64,000 nt of DNA, taken from the NCBI RefSeq assembly GCF_014805685.1, contig NC_060885.1, positions 25,719,632 to 25,783,631 on the forward strand, read 5' to 3'. Shown here piece after piece: positions 1 through 10,391 of this stretch. Position 1 is the first letter of the stretch. The number at the start of each line of letters is the position of its first letter. Source of the stretch: Silurus meridionalis. Its lineage: Eukaryota; Chordata; Actinopteri; Siluriformes; Siluridae. The notes below the pieces were generated by a model that was given only the letters and a program-made list of their open reading frames with translations, had not been told where the DNA came from and did not search any database. The translations under genes were made by a program, and so were the position numbers.

Positions 1-722
1 TTCATCACATAACATTTAACAACAAAAGGCATAAGTGCACTAACTAACAGAAGAGAAACACCAGTCTACAATACAACACCTGTAGCATCTGTAAGGCTTG
101 ATTTTTCCGCCATTTCCGCAAGTTCTTCTGCGGCTGCACAGTGCCGATTGAGATAACCGACATTAAGTGGCAAATTTTTCCCCCCTTGTGCTCGAGATAT
201 TAGGATTCAGCGACATATAAAAGTCAACATAACCATTAAAAAATGCTTAGACAAAGATAGAATTTGGCGGTTCCACATCAAAAACGTGGTCAAGATAAGT
301 GGGTTCCACTGTATGGGTTCCATAAGTGGGTTCCACTGTAATATAAATTTATTTCATTATTATTATTTGTTTTATATTCTTACTCTCTCTCTAAAATAAA
401 CCACCATACTAGGAAAATGTTACACTATTTATTTCTTTGTTGGCAGGTAAATGTACAAAATCAGCAGAGGATCAAAATATTATTTCCCCCACTGTATTTA
501 TCAGTGGATAATCCATTATAATCCAAAGGTAATCCATTATAATATGTGGAAAACATATTGTTCAATGTAGGTCAAATTTTCTAATAAAATTCTTGATATA
601 TTCTTTAATCAAATTATAACCAAATAATGGCATGTTGCTATGTTACTAATGGCAAATTTATTTACAAACACTAAAGAGGTTTATTTCTGATTTAATGAAA
701 GAGTGGTGAGATGTGTTAATAC
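1..722. other. arid4b intron, no gene or clear element
   Basis: AT-rich intron sequence downstream of the last exon in the window. The only pattern I see is a 17-bp direct repeat (AAGTGGGTTCCACTGTA) at 297-313 and 324-340. No transposon protein or terminal repeat was recognised. Confidence 0.5.
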
Positions 723-906
723 CTTGACAATTTTTTTCATGCTTAGTGAAATCTCTGGATCAGGTCTTGGGTGAACATGGTTTGTTCTCTCCGCTGGTCC
801 TTCAATACTACTATCTGTGTGAGAACTTTCTGTTGCTTTAAATGGGAGGTCAAAGTGGAATGTGATCCCCGTTGAGGTGCAGTAGTCCTCAAAACCATAA
901 AGATAC
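723..906 (-). CDS. arid4b: arid4b exon (C-terminal end of ARID domain and beyond)
   Basis: The 184-bp exon follows acceptor TTTTCCACAG and ends at donor GTATTA. One base completes Lys; then 61 codons start YLYGFEDYCTSTGITFHF, matching the ARID end Y-L-Y-G-F-E-[ED]-Y-C. The remaining roughly 40 residues (K-A-T-E-S-S-H through S-M-K-K-I-V-K) are a poorly conserved hydrophilic linker. The next exon lies beyond position 1. Confidence 0.9.
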
Positions 907-1099
907 CTGTGGAAAATGCACATGTCTCCCTTAAAAACAAAACTTTTTTTTTACTAAACTGTAAAACAAATTTTGCTGCAAAACAAATAAGTGTCAGTTA
1001 AATAACACACAATAATCATTTATGAAACTGTAAAACATACAGAATTATTTTTTTTCATTGCATTTCTTTTAGTGATAGCAAATGACTTGGACTACATAC

Positions 1100-1197
1100 T
1101 TTCTGTAGGCACATTTGACATTGTAACCTGCAGCAGAGTTCAACACAGGGATTCCCAGATCTTGATAGACTTGTTTCCAAACAGATCCACTTTCAAT
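1100..1197 (-). CDS. arid4b: arid4b exon (ARID domain, helix region)
   Basis: The 98-bp exon follows acceptor TTTCACTGCAG and precedes donor GTATGT. It contributes 32 codons plus two bases, starting [15 protein letters not shown] and ending N-V-K-C-A-Y-R. The Trp and the Y-x-D-L-G-I-P motif are characteristic ARID positions. The two left-over bases AA join G of the next exon to give Lys. The intron to the last exon in the window is only 193 bp. Confidence 0.94.
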
Positions 1198-1720
1198 CTG
1201 CAGTGAAATAATTAGAGGAGTTGAGAGAGATAAATGAACAACTGCTCAGAATGTAACAATGGAACCAGATAACCAGAAAGGTATGTGACTGGAATATGCT
1301 CATTCTGTAATGAGCAAATTTAGATACTGCTAAGCAATGTCTTTCTTAAACCTTTCACTTAAAGGGAACATATATATATGTTTAAGGAAAATAATGTAGC
1401 AGAAAACTTTCTTTGCCTAAAAACACTGTAAAAACAAACTTGTACATGTGCTCTAAGTTAAGATTATAATTGTTTTGCTCCTTTGAATACATTTTAATCT
1501 AGTTAAAACAAAGACAACAAATATTATTAGCATCTGGGTGATACAATGACATTTTTAGCTATGAGAAAACTTTCTTCCCAGCCAAATGACCAGGTTTTTT
1601 CATCAGTGGATTTTTTTTATTCCACATTTTAAGATTTTAAATTTGCAAAAAAAAATAATGTTCATCATTCTACAGTGGGGAGCTTTGTCTAAAAAAGGCA
1701 GGACAAGGTGATATGGAGAT

Positions 1721-1761
1721 GGATGATCCACTGTGGTGACTCCCGCAGCCAAAAGAAGAAG
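1721..1761 (-). mobile_element. short fragment of the 42.8-kb interspersed repeat family
   Basis: The reverse complement matches the beginning of the repeat at 42763-42965: CTTCT...GGTCRCCACAG-GGATCATCC. Only about 40 bp remain, next to a Tc1 fragment. Confidence 0.45.
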
Positions 1762-1771
1762 CAGATTCTGC

Positions 1772-2150
1772 AGTGAGGAAAATTATTCACAAGTGGAAAA
1801 CACTTAAGACATTTGCCAATCTTCTCAGGCATGGACAACCCAACAAATCCACCACAAAGTCAGACTGTAAAATTCTCAGAGAAATGTAAAAAATCCAAGA
1901 GTTACATTTCAAACTCTACAGCATCAGTTAGCATGTTAAATTTGAAAGTTCATGACAGTAAAAATAGAAAAAAGACTGAACAATATGTATGTAAAAGTAT
2001 GGTTTGTTTGGAAAAGTTATCTATAAAAAAAACATGGCAGTATGCATGTTTTGCAAAGTTGTATCAGGACAAACCACAAGCTTCTGGACAATGTCTTTCG
2101 AACAGATGAGACCAAAAGTAAGATGTTGCCTTTTTGGTCTGATCACACAG
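1772..2150 (+). mobile_element. Tc1-like transposon fragment, degenerate 5' half of transposase
   Basis: The plus strand carries a recognisable Tc1 transposase DNA segment: the helix-turn-helix part (HKWKT-type, about 1780-1815), then the V-H-D-S and R-K-R-L-N-like linker. It continues to the F-R-T-D-E-T-K segment with the first catalytic Asp near 2096-2120. Many frameshifts and deletions break the frame. No terminal repeats are left. Confidence 0.7.
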
Positions 2151-2905
2151 AAGAACTACTGCAGCACAAATTCCTGACAAATTTGATGTCAACTATGATA
2201 AGTTTTAGAACACAGTGTATTGTAGCTTGTTTTGGATGTGGCTATATATCCACAACATGCTGAATATTTAACTGCCCAAAGCACCTGCAACAGGCATCAG
2301 AACTGGACCATGGAGCAATAGAAGTACAGTGCATATGGAAAGTATTCACAGTGCTTCACTTTTTTCCACATTTTGATACGTTACAGCCTTATTCCAAAAT
2401 GGATTAAATTAATAACTTTCCTCAAACTTCTACAAACAATAAACCATAATGACAACATAAAGAAGTTTGTCTGAAATCTTTGAAGAAAAAAGAAAAATTA
2501 AAAATTAAAAATTAAAAGTCTTAAATTTAAAACATATTTAAAAGTATTTAAATATGTTTCTACAAGCTTGGCACACCTATTATTGGGCAGGCTCTCACAT
2601 TCTTTTTTGCAGGACCTCTCAAGCTCCAGCAGGATTGATAGGGAGCATCGGTGTACAACCATTGTCAGAATTCTCCAGATATGTTAAATTGGGTTCAAGT
2701 CTGGGCTCTGGCTGGGCCATTCAAGGACATTCACAGAGTCATCCTGTAGCCACTCCTTTGTTATCTTAGCTTAGGGTCATTGTATTGTTGGAAGATGAAC
2801 CGTCACCCCAGTCTGAGATCCAGAATGCTCTGGAACATGTTTTCATCAAGATGTCTCTATACATTGCTGAATTCATCGTTCCCTCTGTCCTGACTAGTCT
2901 CCCAG

Positions 2906-3413
2906 TGTCAGTCGACGGCATGCGCACTTCCGGCAATCCAACTTCCGGTAGTCCAACTTCCTCTTCCGGTGCGGCGCCGGCATGACGCGGCGGCCATCTT
3001 TTGTGTGTATAAATTGACGCCGGCTCCTGTTATTCCTTGCCAAATTGTCTTTTGGCTTCATGTAGGTTTTTTGGGACTTTCTTGCCGTTTTTTTTTTCTC
3101 TGTGGATTATTTTTGCTTTCACTTTGGATCTCTCTTTTTTTCCCTATTTTTTTCTGCCAACAGTTTTTGATTTTCTGCCGGTTTTTGGACGTTTGTTTAT
3201 TTGTTTTTTGTGTTCTTCCGGTCTCTTATGCCCTGCTCCTGGTTTGTTGTTTTTGGTTTTCTGCTCTTTGTTTTTTTTCATGCTCTTGTCAAGGGAAGTG
3301 CTTTAGTTTGTGGACAGTTTGCATTGCCTCTTTGTTTTTTTTCCTAATTAAAGACTGCCTTTTAAATTTCTCCTGCATCCTGCATTTGGGTCCTTACTCT
3401 CACGCTCCTGACA
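2906..3413 (+). repeat. 5' LTR of the 2.9-6.4 kb Gypsy element
   Basis: 508 bp from TGTCAG to CCTGACA. It is T-rich in the middle and contains ATTAAAG near the end. Its final 75 bp recur at 6318-6394 with two or three differences. The first candidate gag ATG is 17 bp downstream of the LTR end, at 3430. Confidence 0.9.
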
Positions 3414-3429
3414 GAACAATCTGGCAACT

Positions 3430-4256
3430 ATGGACCCCGCGGACGCACAGGATTTAAGGGAGAGTATAGACTCTCTGAAGCAAATCTGCGTCACCCATGA
3501 TCAGCAGCTATGTGAGATTGGTTGGGCACTTCAAGATTTCATGCAGCGCGCGGCTCAAAATCCCAGTACCTCGGCTGTAGCCACACCCGTCGCCTGACCT
3601 GCACCATTAACCGAGATGGAACCTGCTCCGGTCGTGGTTAGTCCCCGTGAACTTCACCTAATGCCACCGGCACGTTTCTCCGGGGAACCAGGACACTTCC
3701 GCCCCTTACTCACTCAGTGTGGCATTATCTTTCAACTTCAACCCTCTTCTTCCCACCGAAGTAGCCAAGGTGGCCTATGTGATTTCCCTGCTATCAGGTC
3801 CTGCTCTCCAGTGGGCCACCTCTGAGTGGGAGAACCAGACCCCCCACTGCATGTCTTTCTCCTCCTTCTCCAGCGAACTCCGGAAAATTTTCGACTCCGC
3901 CTCTCCTCATCACGATGCGGCTCGCTTGCTGTTTTCTGCCACTCAAGGTAGGCGTTCGGTGCCTGAATTTGCTGCTGAGTTCCGCACCACTGCCACCGGA
4001 TACTTCTATCATGGTTTGTCTTCTGAAGTTAAAGATGAGTTAGCTGCCCGGGAACTTCCATCGGGCTTAGATGGCCTCATTGCCCTCGCTACGCGAATTA
4101 ACAGACGCCTGCAGGAGCGGCGTTTGGAGCACACCCTCGGCGCACCTATCCCCAAATGAAAAGGAGAGGCGTCGCTTCAGAGGCTTGTGTCTCTACTGCG
4201 GGGAGGCTGGACACATGGCGGTTTCCTGCCCAGTAAAAGACCGGGCTCGTCGCTGA
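3430..4256 (+). pseudogene. gag of the Gypsy element (broken)
   Basis: The frame opens with M-D-P-A-D-A-Q-D-L-R at 3430 and meets a stop at about 3596. Gag sequence continues in other frames: the capsid-like stretch 3719-4159 (G-P-A-L-Q-W-A and F-A-A-E-F-R-T motifs), then a CCHC zinc knuckle [14 protein letters not shown] near 4187-4232. Gag packages the RNA in retrotransposon particles (family knowledge). At least two frameshifts separate the parts, so it cannot make an intact protein. Confidence 0.85.
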
Positions 4257-6332
4257 TGGGGAGGTCCTCGCCAAGCCAAATCCTTCCTGCCCTTTCCAAA
4301 CCACTCCTAGACATTCGCATCCTCTCTGGGGGACAGGAGCACCAGCTTGTGGCTTTTGTGGATTCAGGGACAGACTCAGAGTTTCTGGATCAGGATCTAG
4401 TTCAGCAGTTGAGGATTGAGACCGAAACCTTATCAGCCACCCTTCAAGTTCAAGCCCTCGATGGCCATCCCCTTTATCAGCGACCTGTCACACAAAGCCC
4501 CTCCGGGTCACCATTGCTGATCAACATCAGGAGTGGCTATCCTTTTTGGTCATTTCTTCCCCTCACACCCCGGTCATGCTCGGTTTTCCCTGGTTGCAGA
4601 AACACAACCCCCGCCTGGATTGGTCCATGGGTAAAGTCTTAGAGTGGGGAACCTTCTGCCATTCCCACTGTTTAGTTCAGCCATCAGTCTCTGGTTCTTT
4701 TAAGACCTTGGACCTTGACTCAATTCCCTCTGTGTATCATGACCTAGGTCAGGAATGAATTTAGCAAGGCCCGAGCTTCCTCCTTACTTGCTCATCGGCC
4801 ATATGACTGCGCCATCGACCTCCTACCCGGGTCCTCGCCCCCCCGGGGACATTTGTATTACCTGTCGGGCCGCGAGCAAAAAGCCATGACACAGTACATT
4901 TAGGACTCACCTGCTACTGGCCTTATTTGCCCTTCCTCCTCCCCTGCCGGTGCGGGGCTCTTTTTCGTTGAGAAGAAGGATGGGACTTTACGCCCCTGCA
5001 TCGATTATCGTGGTCTCAATAGCATCACCATCAAGAACCACTATCCCTCTCGCTCCCTCTTAATGGACACGGCGTTCGAACAGCTCCAAGGAGCTTCAAG
5101 GAGCTCCAAGGAGCTTCCATTTTTACTAAACTGGACCTTAGGAACGCATACCATCTCGTTCGCATCCAGGAAGGGGATGAGTGGAAGATGGCTTTCAGCA
5201 CCCCATCAGGTCACTATGAGTATTTGGTCATGCCGTTTGGCCTCACCAACGCGCCAGCGGTTTTCCAGGCTCTTATTAATGACGTGCTGCGTGATATGTT
5301 GAACCGTTACGTTTTTGTATATCTGGACGACATCATGGTGTTCTCCCGATCTCGGGATGAGCATGTCAGCCTTGTTCGTTTGGTACTCCAGCGCCTCCTC
5401 CAGAATGGTCTGTACGTCAAAGCGGAGAAATGTGAGTTCCATGTCTCTAGCACCTCCTTCCTGGGATTCACTCTTGCCGCAGGGAGCATAAGTATGGATC
5501 CTGCCAGGATCAGAGCTGTCAAGGAATGGCCCACACCCTCCTCTAGGAAGCAGCTGCAGAGGTTCCTGGGGTTCTCCAACTTTTCCGGAGGTTTATTAGA
5601 GGCTACAGTTCGGTTGCTGCCCCTCTTCACCAAATGACCTCCTCCCGCCGGTCCTTTTCATGGCCTCCCGAGGTGGAGCAAGCTTTCATCAGACTCAAAG
5701 ACCTCTTCACCTCTGCCCCAGTCCTGGTTTTTCCCTCTCACCAGTTTATCGTGGAAGTCGATGCCTCTGACCTAGGGGTGGGCGCTGTACTGTCCCAGAG
5801 GGGCGCTACTGATAAGTTGCACCCTTATGCCTTCTTCTCCTGCCATCTTAACCAATCTAAACGTAATTACCCCATTGGTGAGCGGGAGCTCCTGGCCGTC
5901 AAGCTTGCCCTGGAAGAATGGCGTCACTGGTTAGAGGGGGCTGAGACCCCTTTCTTGGTCTGGACTGATCACCGCAACCTGGAGTATCTACGCACCGCCA
6001 AGCGCCTCAATCCTCGCCAGGCTCGCTGGGGACTTTTTTTTGGCAGGTTCAATTTCTCTCTCTCCTACCGCCCGGGATCTAAGAATGGAAAGCCTGACGC
6101 TCTTTCCAGGTTACACTCTCCTGTGGAGAAAGAAGATCCCACCTTCACATCCATACTTCCTCCTTCAGTTACCGTGCGTGCCCTGGACCTTGACCTCGAG
6201 GCTAGGGTTAAACTTGCCACTATGGACCAGCCGGTTCTGGAGGGTTGCCCTACTAACAGACTCTTTGTTCCCGAGCAGCTGCGGTCCCAAGTCCTCCAGT
6301 GGTGTCACGGCTCACCAATTTTTCCTAATTAA
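4187..6332 (+). pseudogene. pol (protease, reverse transcriptase, RNase H) of the Gypsy element, broken
   Basis: A retroviral-type aspartic protease motif VDSGTDSEFL is near 4360-4390. Reverse transcriptase spans about 4760-5630, with [22 protein letters not shown] and the catalytic [11 protein letters not shown] near 5310-5345. RNase H follows at 5634-6110 ([25 protein letters not shown] and W-T-D-H-R-N-L-E-Y), then the linker to integrase. A stop interrupts the thumb-proximal region at about 4900 and a 20-bp tandem duplication at 5082-5118 shifts the frame. RNase H sits in its own frame after a stop at 5635. Integrase is absent. Confidence 0.9.
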
Positions 6333-6394
6333 AGACTGCCTTTTGAATTTCTCCTGCATCCTGCATTTGGGTCCTTCCTCTCACGCTCCTGACA
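6318..6394 (+). repeat. truncated 3' LTR of the same Gypsy element
   Basis: Nearly identical to the last 75 bp of the 5' LTR. The rest of this LTR was lost in the deletion that also removed integrase. The CCCAG target duplication follows immediately. Confidence 0.9.
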
Positions 6395-6883
6395 CCCAGT
6401 TCCTGCTGCTGAAAAACATCCGCACAGCATTATGCTGCCACCACCATGCTTCACTGTAGTGATGGTAATGTCCAGCTAATGAGCTGTGCCTGGTTTCTTC
6501 CAGACATGATCACTTGCCATTCAGGCCAAAGAGTTTAATCTTTTTTTAATAGACTAGAGAATTTTGTTTCTTATGGTCTGAGAGTCCTTCAGGTACCTTT
6601 TGGCAAACACCAGGTGAGCTGTCATTTGGCTTTTACTGAGGAGTGGCTTCCGTCTGGCCACTCTCCCATACAGGCCTGATTGGTGAAGTGTTGCTGGAAG
6701 GTTCTTCTCTCTCCACAGAGAAACGCTGGATCTCTTTCAGAGTAACTACCTGGTTTTTGATTACTTTTCTGACTAAGGCCCTTCTCCCTTGATCACTCAG
6801 TTTGGACTCTAGGAAGAGTCCTGGTGCTTACACACCTTATATAGACAGGAATTTTTAGTGTCATCTGTCTCGTCATACAGTGT

Positions 6884-7345
6884 CTCGAGGTTTAAGAGCA
6901 TTTGGACTGAAAGCCCACTCTGCAGTGACCAAACCTCTCATTAGCAGAAAGAATCAAAAGGCTAGACTAAGCATGTTGTGTGGACAGAGGCTGGAAGAAG
7001 AGTGGACCAAAATCACACCAGAGCAGTGTGAGAGACTAGTGCTGTCCTGTGGCCGCAGATGTGCTTAAGTCATTCAGAGCAGAGGCTTGTACACTTCCTA
7101 CTAATTGCTGACTGTTGTAACCTTCAGAAAATTTTGTTGTAATCTTTTTCCATGCTACAGTCATTGTTGTTCTCTAATTTTGATCAGTGTGTTTTCTGCA
7201 AAATAATGTTATTTTTTTAAATGCCTTAGTTATTTTGTGGAAAAGGGGTTCTGGTAGCATGATATAGACAGGACTAAAACTCCTTCAACTGTTGAGCAGT
7301 GAAGATGACATTATTTCAGAATTGTTCAATTGTTTATAAATTGTT
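6884..7345 (+). mobile_element. Tc1-like transposon fragment with large internal deletion
   Basis: An open frame at 6880-7068 joins an N-terminal transposase piece (S-R-G-L-R-A-F-G-L-K-A-H-S-A, K-P-L-I-S-R-K-N) directly to the C-terminal end (EEWTKITPEQCERLVLSC). The catalytic core is therefore deleted. Downstream is the typical 3' non-coding part, including two copies of TTGTTCTCTAATTTTGAT. No intact terminal repeats. Confidence 0.7.
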
Positions 7346-7362
7346 CTCTAATTTTGATTGCC

Positions 7363-7450
<88 letters not shown>
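7363..7450. repeat. (TG)n(TA)n microsatellite
   Basis: About 13 TG units followed by about 30 TA units, uninterrupted. The long Ile-Tyr reading frame here is an artefact of the repeat. Confidence 0.98.
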
Positions 7451-7455
<5 letters not shown>

Positions 7456-8247
7456 TTCTGATATATTTTGTGAATAAAATATGGGTTTATGAGGTTTGCA
7501 AGTGATTGCATTCTGTTTTTATTTACATTTTGCACAGTGTACAAACGTTTTGTATCTGGGGCTGTACGTCTCACGTACATCTTAACATACGTGCAACTTA
7601 ATGATGTATTATTCAATACACAGATGTACTGCATGTTCATGGGATGCAATGTATAATTACAACCCCCACTGTTTTTCAAATTTACACTAAAGCATTTTTT
7701 ATATAAAATTAAAACAAGTTAGGTCCTAAGGCCAGCAGTGTTGTATAATTAGTCTTTTTTTGTCTGTTTTATTTTAGCTTAAATAATGTATTTCACTAGT
7801 CTGTTATGTGCTAAAACAAATTTGTTGATAATAAATATTGCAATCCTAGCATGAATGTAAAAATGTGTATATTATATCAAGCAGAGATTGATAATTGCTT
7901 CAAGTTCTCTTTTTCTTTTTATGTAGAAAAATACTGTAATTTATTAACCTGAAAATATTTAAAATGCAAACAACCCCCTCACTTTTATGTTAATAAAGTA
8001 TATAGTGAAATTTTAAATAGATTTAAAAAAAAAGAGACAACTTTAAAGGATAGCAAAAAAAAAAATCTCATTTAATTGGTAAAAGTTTTAGACCTATTCT
8101 ATGTGCTAAAATTGCTGATGCCCTTACCACTGTCTTTTTAACTTCAGTTCCCACCTGTAACCATTAAAATTAGAGGAAAACGTTATCTTATATAATTATA
8201 ATTATATCTTACTACCCTTATTAAACAAACACTAACCAAATACTTAC
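7451..8247. other. AT-rich arid4b intron, nothing recognised
   Basis: No protein-like frame, terminal repeat or tandem repeat that I can support. Several A/T homopolymer runs. Confidence 0.5.
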
Positions 8248-8342
8248 AGAGTTAAATCCTCCAAGTTTGTGCACCAGCCTGTAGAGTTTAAAGAGGTTCA
8301 GGTTTCTGTAGCCGAGCACTGGTCTTTTGTTGATGGGTGTGC
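8248..8342 (-). CDS. arid4b: arid4b exon (ARID domain core)
   Basis: The 95-bp exon has acceptor TTGTCAAG before 8342 and consensus donor GTAAGT below 8248. Two bases complete Gly; then come 31 codons, [11 protein letters not shown] and onward through [18 protein letters not shown], ending in phase 0. These are ARID helices and loops that contact DNA in the ARID family. K-R-P-V-L-G-Y-R-N and V-H-K-L-G-G-F are the residues that favour ARID4B over ARID4A. Confidence 0.93.
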
Positions 8343-8844
8343 CTTGACAAAGAATTGGTTAGAGACTATCAGCAAAACTGTGTATAACATGATTAAGACC
8401 ACAATTAAATCTTTCCAAGATGCATAACTTTTATGAGAACTTCTAAAACATATCTAGCCCTCTATCTTATATAATATTTTTTTAAAGGGTTGCACCAAAA
8501 AAAGTTTACTTTCACTTTCATAGTATTAAAATTAAGGGGACAGCAAGGTCTCCCTTGGAAAATATTGCTAAACTGGCTTCTGTCACCAGAAGGACACTAG
8601 GTTTAGATCAAAATTTCAGATTTCATCTTCTGATATTTTTATATAGATGTGTTATCTTCCAAAACACATTTGGTAGCTGACCACCCAATTTGGGGTGGGT
8701 AAATTACATACATATGCATATAAGTGATAACACAATGTGTTTTTATATCCCCTTCTTGCATAAACTGCAACAGGCCAGCAATCCACTGATATCACCAAAC
8801 TGTTCTTTGTGTGCGTTGCTGTCTCAGGCTTGTTCTGCAGATTA

Positions 8845-9240
8845 ATCATGTTTATGGTGGTCCAATTTTAATCCTAATTAGGTTTAGATCTGGTGAATGA
8901 ATTGGCAAGCCTAAAACTTTTCCCCCTAAGTTGTTTGTGGACTGCCTAGTTGTTTTAGGCCATTGTCTTGCCGTATGATAAAGTTAATGGCAATTAGATT
9001 GTATGCAATTCTTTGTAAACTGGCAGTCTGCCGACTTCTGAGTTTGCTACCACAATCATGAGTTACATAAATATTAATGAGCCAGTTCTATTAGTATCCC
9101 TGTAAACCTTGTGTCCACTGGGGTTTACCAGTGAGCTCAGATAATTTGGGTCCTGATGATTTCTTGTGCCATACATATAAACAATTTATCAAGGATTTAT
9201 CAGAGTGAATTCAGTGACCACCTAAATATGATAATTACTT
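8845..9240 (-). mobile_element. Tc1-like transposase remnant (C-terminal half)
   Basis: The reverse complement reads as decayed Tc1 transposase DNA. A segment equivalent to Q-Q-D-N-x-P-K-x-x-A around 8950-8970 and the S-P-D-L-N-x-I region around 8880-8900 are still visible. They sit in broken frames, with the I-H-x-T-V-Y-R-E-L-like upstream part to 9240. No terminal repeats; heavily mutated, so old. Confidence 0.65.
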
Positions 9241-9815
9241 TTGAACACAAGTCTAAATGTCAATGGTTAATTATGGGCAGTCATGTCTTATCTGCACAAT
9301 ATACAATCAATTTTTTTTTTTTCTTTCCTTAACTGTTTAAATTTTTCTTCTTCTGGGCTGGACTTCGCCATGACAGAAGGCGGGTGTGGTCAGCTTGGAA
9401 TGACTATATTTGTTGCAGGGTATTATTTGAAAATGCATTTTTCAATCATCTGTGTGTCAATGCATTAAAAAAAGACATTCGAATCACCATTTTGTGAACT
9501 TTTTTTTTGGCTCAGAAAGCATTTTGAAATACACACTGAATTGTGTTACAAATATCCCTTGCAGTTATGATGAAAATGCAATAATAAGTGCACTAACGAT
9601 GAGTCTAAATGCATTTAGGACAAATAACATTCAAATGATCCTTTTACTACCATTTCTGCTGGGACATATTTCATGTATCAGATCAATGTGGGTAAAACAT
9701 TTACATTTTGCAACTAATAAAGTGTTAAAATTAGTATGTAATTTACATATTAAAACTACTGTTGGAAATGGCAAGTGTTAATTATATAATTAAAATTTCA
9801 TTTTCTCTTTGCACC

Positions 9816-10164
9816 TGTCAGGCTGGAAGAACGAGCAGAAGCCGAAGTTCAACAGAACAAAGATGTGTTTAATAACGAAGGGAATGAAAATAAACCAAAC
9901 CAGCATGAAGCACGGGATGACAGAATGCACAGGCAAAGAGCAGTTCAAATGATATATTCACAATGGAATAGTCCAATGAAAAGAGCAGTCAGAAGGTCCA
10001 GTGAAGTTCTCCAGACTAATCAGTAGAACGGACAGGGAGTGTTTAGAAGTGTGTGCTTATATAGTGTGAGCTGATGAGAGTCAGGTGTGCATGATTAGTA
10101 GGACGGGGTGCTGCTAGGAGGAATGTGTGGCTCAAGTGAGGGTGTGGCTGGTGGATCCCTGACA
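9816..10164 (-). mobile_element. solo LTR (Gypsy-like), reverse orientation
   Basis: 349 bp starting TGTCAG and ending CTGACA, flanked by a perfect 5-bp duplication GCACC (9811-9815 and 10165-10169). Read on the minus strand it begins TGTCAGGGATCCACCAGCCA. The start of the LTR at 43205 is very similar, so the two belong to related families. No internal region remains, as expected after LTR-LTR recombination. Confidence 0.9.
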
Positions 10165-10391
10165 GCACCAAACTTTGCACATATGGTAATTGAAAAGTAA
10201 ATATAAATACAGAAATACATTTCTATTTTGAATATTGCATTGCCACTTTGCATATTACTATTTTTCATATTATTATTATTGCATATTAGGTCTTCAAACT
10301 GCTCTGAATTTGTAACCATGACTGGTGGTTAGCTAATTCTTTAAGTTTTTATAGTAAAAAGAGAACATTTAGTGTAATTGACACAGACACA

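Larger units (their letters stand above)
2906..6394 (+). mobile_element. Ty3/Gypsy LTR retrotransposon with deleted 3' half
   Basis: It starts TGTCAG and ends CTGACA, flanked by a 5-bp target duplication CCCAG (2901-2905 and 6395-6399). The order is 5' LTR, gag with zinc knuckle, protease, reverse transcriptase and RNase H. The coding part stops at about 6317 and joins the last 77 bp of the LTR directly, so integrase and most of the 3' LTR are gone. The join is at a T-run before CCTAATTAAAG that is present on both sides. It lies inside a Tc1 element. Confidence 0.93.
2327..6870 (-). mobile_element. Tc1-like transposon, degenerate, split by the Gypsy element at 2906-6394
   Basis: The left terminal repeat begins CAGTGCATATGGAAAGTATT after TA (2325-2326). 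Transposase remnants run on the minus strand at 2560-2905 and resume at 6395, where the sequence for V-F-[FL]-S-A-A-G-T-G and the upstream half are readable in pieces to about 6850. The 3' insertion point carries the Gypsy target duplication CCCAG. The right terminal repeat is not recognisable; the element degenerates near 6860. All frames are broken. The terminus at 48817-49039 belongs to the same family. Confidence 0.7.

Noticed and set aside
297..340. Two copies of AAGTGGGTTCCACTGTA near the left edge, looking like a repeat-spacer unit
   Set aside because: Only two copies with a 10-bp gap in eukaryotic intron DNA; a local duplication, not a CRISPR-like array.
2969..3457. 162-codon Phe/Leu/Cys-rich ORF that looks like a membrane protein
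   Set aside because: It is the T-rich body of the Gypsy 5' LTR read in one frame, with no support as a gene.
7326..7679. 117-codon minus-strand ORF with a long Ile-Tyr run
   Set aside because: It is produced by the TG/TA microsatellite and has no protein character.
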